DNA from: Betaproteobacteria bacterium
GTDB lineage: Bacteria > Pseudomonadota > Gammaproteobacteria > Burkholderiales > Burkholderiaceae_D
Direction: 5' to 3'
NCBI GenBank assembly: GCA_015655165.1
Contig: JAATFN010000042.1
Coordinates: 1 to 10,677, forward strand
DNA length: 10,677 nt
The notes under the pieces are model-generated. The model saw only the letters and a list, made by a program, of their open reading frames with translations, ran no database searches and was not told where the DNA came from. Positions 8,013 through 10,677 of this stretch are shown piece by piece. The first letter of the stretch is position 1, and each line of letters begins with the position of its first letter. Made by a program: the position numbers and the translations under genes.

Positions 8013-9035
8013 TTACTTTGATTCTGAAGGTGTTGAAGCGTCTTGCGACTCGGGTGTATCCATACCGGCTAATACCGAATTTTTACCAGCATGCTTGATC
8101 ACTGTTTTATCGGTATCGTAACTACTGTCTTTACCTTGCACTTCACCTTCTTCAAGCTTCATGTTTTCCTGCTTTTCCAGCGCGACAATATCAACCGGCT
8201 TAGCCGTAACCGTTTTTGCCTTCGCCGGCTTGGATTCTTTTCTGGAGGGTGTTGCCCGCAATGTATCCAATGGTTCATCAGACTGGGACTGGATCGTTGC
8301 AATGCCAACCAATTTCATTTGTGCTGTCGCACGTGGTTTGCGTGCAGTACCCGGCACTTTCACCAATGCCACTTGCACAGCCTCCAAAGCCAGCTTGGCT
8401 GCTGCCTGCTCGCCAGCACGTCGGCTACCACCATTACCATATACCTGGATATCGAGTTTGGGTACCAGACATTCTATTTCGAACATCTGATTATGCGCCG
8501 CACCATGCGTTGCGACGACATTGTATTGCGGTAAAGGAATTTTTTTGCCCTGCAAGTACTCTTGCAACAATGTCTTGGCATCTTTACCCAGCGTTTTAGG
8601 ATCAACGGTATCTAAAATCGGAATATAAAGCGAACGGATAACATGACATGCCGTATCGAATCCGCCATCCAGAAAGATCGCGCCAAATAGTGCTTCCAAC
8701 GTATCAGCCAGGATAGAAGGACGTCTGAATCCACCCGACTTCAATTCACCCTCACCCAAGCGTAAAAATTGCGACAACTCCAGACGTTGTGCAATTTCAT
8801 AAAGAGATTGCTGTTTAACCAGATTTGCACGTAGACGTGACAAATCACCTTCATCGATTTTGTCGTAGCGTTCGAATAACAAGGATGCAACGACACAGTT
8901 GAGAACAGAGTCCCCTAAAAATTCCAGACGTTCATTATGCAAACTGCTGTGGCTACGATGTGTCAAGGCCTGCTGTAGTAAAGCAGCATCCTTAAACGTG
9001 TGGCCTAGCCGATTTTGCAATAGTAATAAATCCAT
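8013..9035 (-). CDS. rnc: Ribonuclease III with long C-terminal tail
   Basis: RNase III is a dimeric endonuclease that cuts double-stranded RNA, separating 16S and 23S rRNA precursors and processing many mRNAs. The 340-aa protein has the nuclease domain at about 1-148 with the signature [12 protein letters not shown] (34-45). Metal-binding residues are E35, E38, D42, E62, D111 and E114, matching E. coli with a shift of three. The double-stranded RNA-binding domain spans about 152-222, ending in [17 protein letters not shown]. Beyond that lie about 115 residues rich in Lys, Ser, Thr, Glu and Asp with no recognisable fold; E. coli RNase III, at 226 aa, lacks them. The ATG at 9035 has GGA 7 nt upstream. 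The gene is 63 nt after lepB and may have its own promoter. Confidence 0.97.
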   Translation of the reverse strand: MDLLLLQNRLGHTFKDAALLQQALTHRSHSSLHNERLEFLGDSVLNCVVASLLFERYDKIDEGDLSRLRANLVKQQSLYEIAQRLELSQFLRLGEGELKSGGFRRPSILADTLEALFGAIFLDGGFDTACHVIRSLYIPILDTVDPKTLGKDAKTLLQEYLQGKKIPLPQYNVVATHGAAHNQMFEIECLVPKLDIQVYGNGGSRRAGEQAAAKLALEAVQVALVKVPGTARKPRATAQMKLVGIATIQSQSDEPLDTLRATPSRKESKPAKAKTVTAKPVDIVALEKQENMKLEEGEVQGKDSSYDTDKTVIKHAGKNSVLAGMDTPESQDASTPSESK

Positions 9036-9082
9036 TTATTTATCCGGCAAAACGTGCATTGAATGTTTGCCTCATTCCTGTG

Positions 9083-9115
9083 ATTATATAAATTAACATC
9101 ATTTAAAACTGCCAA
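9083..9115 (-). promoter_or_regulatory. Possible internal promoter upstream of rnc
   Basis: On the minus strand a perfect TATAAT (9088-9083) stands in the AT-rich gap between lepB and rnc. The nearest good -35 match is TTGGCA (9115-9110, five of six) inside the end of lepB, but it is 21 nt away, well over the usual 16-18. Either the -35 contact is weak or this is chance in AT-rich DNA. A start near 9076 would give rnc a leader of about 40 nt. E. coli rnc has its own autoregulated leader, which makes a separate promoter plausible. Confidence 0.35.
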
Positions 9116-10016
9116 TGCGACTTAAGTCCCCTAAATTCATCCATACAAAAAAGGCTTTGCCGACAATGTTAGCATCCGGCACAAAACCCCAATAACGGCT
9201 ATCGGCACTGTTGTCGCTATTATCACCCATCATGAAATACTGACCTGGCGGTACAGTGCAAATAAAACCTTCAGTGTTATAAGAACACAAATCGCGATTC
9301 GGGTATTCCCAAGGAGTCACAAACGCCGGTGAAGCAGTATCTGTCAGAATCTGGTGCGCCACACCGGAGATATTTTCATCCCAGTGCTGGAAGTATTTCA
9401 AGCCGTTGTCGCCTTCCTTGTACAAATACTCGGGCAGTGCAGCATAAGATACCGCCTCGCCATTAATAGTCAACTTCTTGTTTTTGTACTCGATTTTGTC
9501 GCCCGGCACACCAACTACACGTTTGATATAGTCCATGGACATATCTTTCGGGTATTTGAATACCACGACATCACCGCGTTTGGGATCATTGACTTCGATG
9601 ATCTTTTTATTGACGATCGGCAAGCGTACACCATAGGTAAACTTGTTCACCAAAATCAAGTCGCCGATTTGCAATGTCGGCACCATCGAGCTCGATGGAA
9701 TTTTGAACGGCTCATATAAAAACGAACGCAAACAAAACACCAGCGCGATAACAGGAAAGAAACTCCCGGAATACTCGATCCAGGCAGGACGTCTTAACTG
9801 GTCTGCTTCAATGGAAGCACGTGCTGATGTATCGGCACGGATACCGTCTGTACTGAGCTTGGCTACACGTGCATCAAAAGCCACCAAGGCAGCATCAGCT
9901 TTCGCACGACGTTGCTTGGCCAGATAAAACGTATCAACAACCCAGATGATGCCTGTTACCACCATCAATAAAAAGAGAATCAGCGTAAAGTTGCTGAGAA
10001 GTGACTGGTAGCTCAT
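9099..10016 (-). CDS. lepB: Signal peptidase I (LepB)
   Basis: LepB removes signal peptides from exported proteins at the periplasmic face of the inner membrane. The 305-aa protein has two N-terminal membrane segments (about 8-28 and 84-100) around a polar cytoplasmic loop, then the periplasmic catalytic domain. The nucleophile is S110 in [10 protein letters not shown] and the general base is K165 in [13 protein letters not shown], with box E at 263-277 ([15 protein letters not shown]). S267 replaces the arginine usual at this spot (MGDNRDNS). C244 and C253 in the periplasmic domain could form a disulfide (inference). The ATG at 10016 overlaps the lepA stop as ATGA, with GGAAG 5 nt upstream, so the two genes are probably translationally coupled. 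Confidence 0.98.
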   Translation of the reverse strand: MSYQSLLSNFTLILFLLMVVTGIIWVVDTFYLAKQRRAKADAALVAFDARVAKLSTDGIRADTSARASIEADQLRRPAWIEYSGSFFPVIALVFCLRSFLYEPFKIPSSSMVPTLQIGDLILVNKFTYGVRLPIVNKKIIEVNDPKRGDVVVFKYPKDMSMDYIKRVVGVPGDKIEYKNKKLTINGEAVSYAALPEYLYKEGDNGLKYFQHWDENISGVAHQILTDTASPAFVTPWEYPNRDLCSYNTEGFICTVPPGQYFMMGDNSDNSADSRYWGFVPDANIVGKAFFVWMNLGDLSRIGSFK

Positions 10017-10677
10017 TTGTCTTCCACTTGTAAAATTGCCAGGAACGCTTCTTGCGGGATCTCGACAGAACCCACTTGTTTCATGCGTTTCTTACCTGCT
10101 TTTTGTTTCTCGAGCAGCTTACGCTTACGACTGATATCGCCACCATAACATTTAGCCAACACGTTTTTACGCAAAGCTTTAACGTTCTCACGGGAAATAA
10201 TTGTCGCACCAATCGCCGCTTGAATCGCCACATCAAACATCTGGCGCGGAATCAGTTCACGCATTTTCGCAGCTACCGCACGGCCACGATATTGACTATT
10301 TGCACGATGGACAATAATTGCCAATGCATCTACTTTTTCACTGTTAATCAGCATATCGACTTTGACCACATCGGCAGCACGATATTCCTTGAATTCGTAA
10401 TCCATCGATGCATAACCACGTGATGTCGACTTCAAACGGTCAAAGAAGTCCAGAACAATCTCGGCCATCGGCATTTCATAGGTCAACTGTACCTGTTTAC
10501 CGTGGTAACTCATATTGGTTTGTACACCACGTTTTTGTGTACACAATGTAATGACAGAACCGACATACTCTTGCGGCATATACAAGTTGACCGTCACAAT
10601 CGGCTCGCGTACTTCCTCGATCTTCGACGGCTCGGGCATTTTGGATGGATTATCCACCATCAATGTGGTGCCGTCAC
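10013..10677 (-). CDS. lepA: Elongation factor 4 (LepA), C-terminal part only
   Basis: LepA/EF4 is a ribosome-bound GTPase linked to translation and initiation under stress. Only the last 220 residues are in the window; the frame stays open past position 10677, so the GTPase and domain II are outside. The visible part begins in [14 protein letters not shown], which continues into the EF-G domain V-like fold ([22 protein letters not shown]). It ends with the LepA-specific C-terminal domain from about [14 protein letters not shown] to the end, including [20 protein letters not shown] and the basic helix [11 protein letters not shown]. The codon at 10661-10663 is an internal leucine (TTG), not a start. 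Its TGA stop overlaps the lepB ATG by 4 bp. Confidence 0.97.
   Translation of the reverse strand, partial: DGTTLMVDNPSKMPEPSKIEEVREPIVTVNLYMPQEYVGSVITLCTQKRGVQTNMSYHGKQVQLTYEMPMAEIVLDFFDRLKSTSRGYASMDYEFKEYRAADVVKVDMLINSEKVDALAIIVHRANSQYRGRAVAAKMRELIPRQMFDVAIQAAIGATIISRENVKALRKNVLAKCYGGDISRKRKLLEKQKAGKKRMKQVGSVEIPQEAFLAILQVEDK

Noticed and set aside
10013..10663. A 216-aa complete gene starting at a TTG at 10663
   Set aside because: The frame continues upstream to the window edge with the LepA sequence DGTT before the leucine, so this is the C-terminal part of lepA rather than a separate short gene.
1..10677. Many open frames of 60-156 codons on the plus strand
   Set aside because: All lie opposite well-identified minus-strand genes, show no recognisable domain and have biased, low-complexity composition (Cys/His/Thr/Arg-rich) typical of antisense frames.

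Overview
The window is a stretch of housekeeping chromosome in which every supported gene lies on the minus strand. In transcription order (high to low coordinates) the genes are lepA (3' part only), lepB, rnc, era, recO, a benE-family transporter, pdxJ, acpS, nagZ, uvrC and pgsA. The lepA-lepB-rnc-era-recO-pdxJ-acpS order followed by nagZ-uvrC-pgsA is, from memory, typical of Betaproteobacteria of the order Burkholderiales. Protein features such as the RecO N-terminal extension, the Era N-terminus and the LepB C-terminal half fit that order. Base composition looks close to 50% GC by eye, low for Burkholderiales, so a lower-GC lineage such as Oxalobacteraceae is my best guess. The family assignment is inference and was not tested by any search.

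Layout. Positions 10677-10013 hold the end of the translation factor LepA/EF4, which overlaps lepB (signal peptidase I) by 4 bp. A 63-nt AT-rich gap follows, then rnc (RNase III with a long disordered tail), era (ribosome-assembly GTPase) and recO (recombination mediator) with gaps of 7 and 18 nt. Next comes the benE-like 12-TM transporter, the one gene that does not belong to the usual housekeeping set, with loose gaps on both sides (70 nt and about 111 nt). Then the compact block pdxJ-acpS-nagZ-uvrC (gaps 13, -4 and 17 nt), a 136-nt gap and pgsA. Just past the pgsA stop codon there is a full-consensus sigma70 promoter (positions 48-21) pointing out of the window.

How the genes work together. 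The cluster mixes translation and ribosome maturation (LepA, RNase III, Era), envelope functions (LepB for secretion, NagZ for cell-wall recycling, PgsA for phosphatidylglycerol synthesis), DNA repair (RecO, UvrC) and cofactor supply (PdxJ for vitamin B6, AcpS for activation of acyl carrier protein). They look like growth-linked genes sharing transcripts rather than a single pathway. Two start codons were moved inward from the longest possible reading frame (pdxJ to 4860, benE to 6165).

I found no mobile element, CRISPR array, phage gene, toxin-antitoxin or defence module, and no clear intrinsic terminator. Nothing here looks like an undescribed system. The points most worth a second look are the perfect promoter beyond pgsA, the benE-like gene interrupting recO-pdxJ, the apparent absence of a DUF4845 gene between lepB and rnc, and the RNase III tail.
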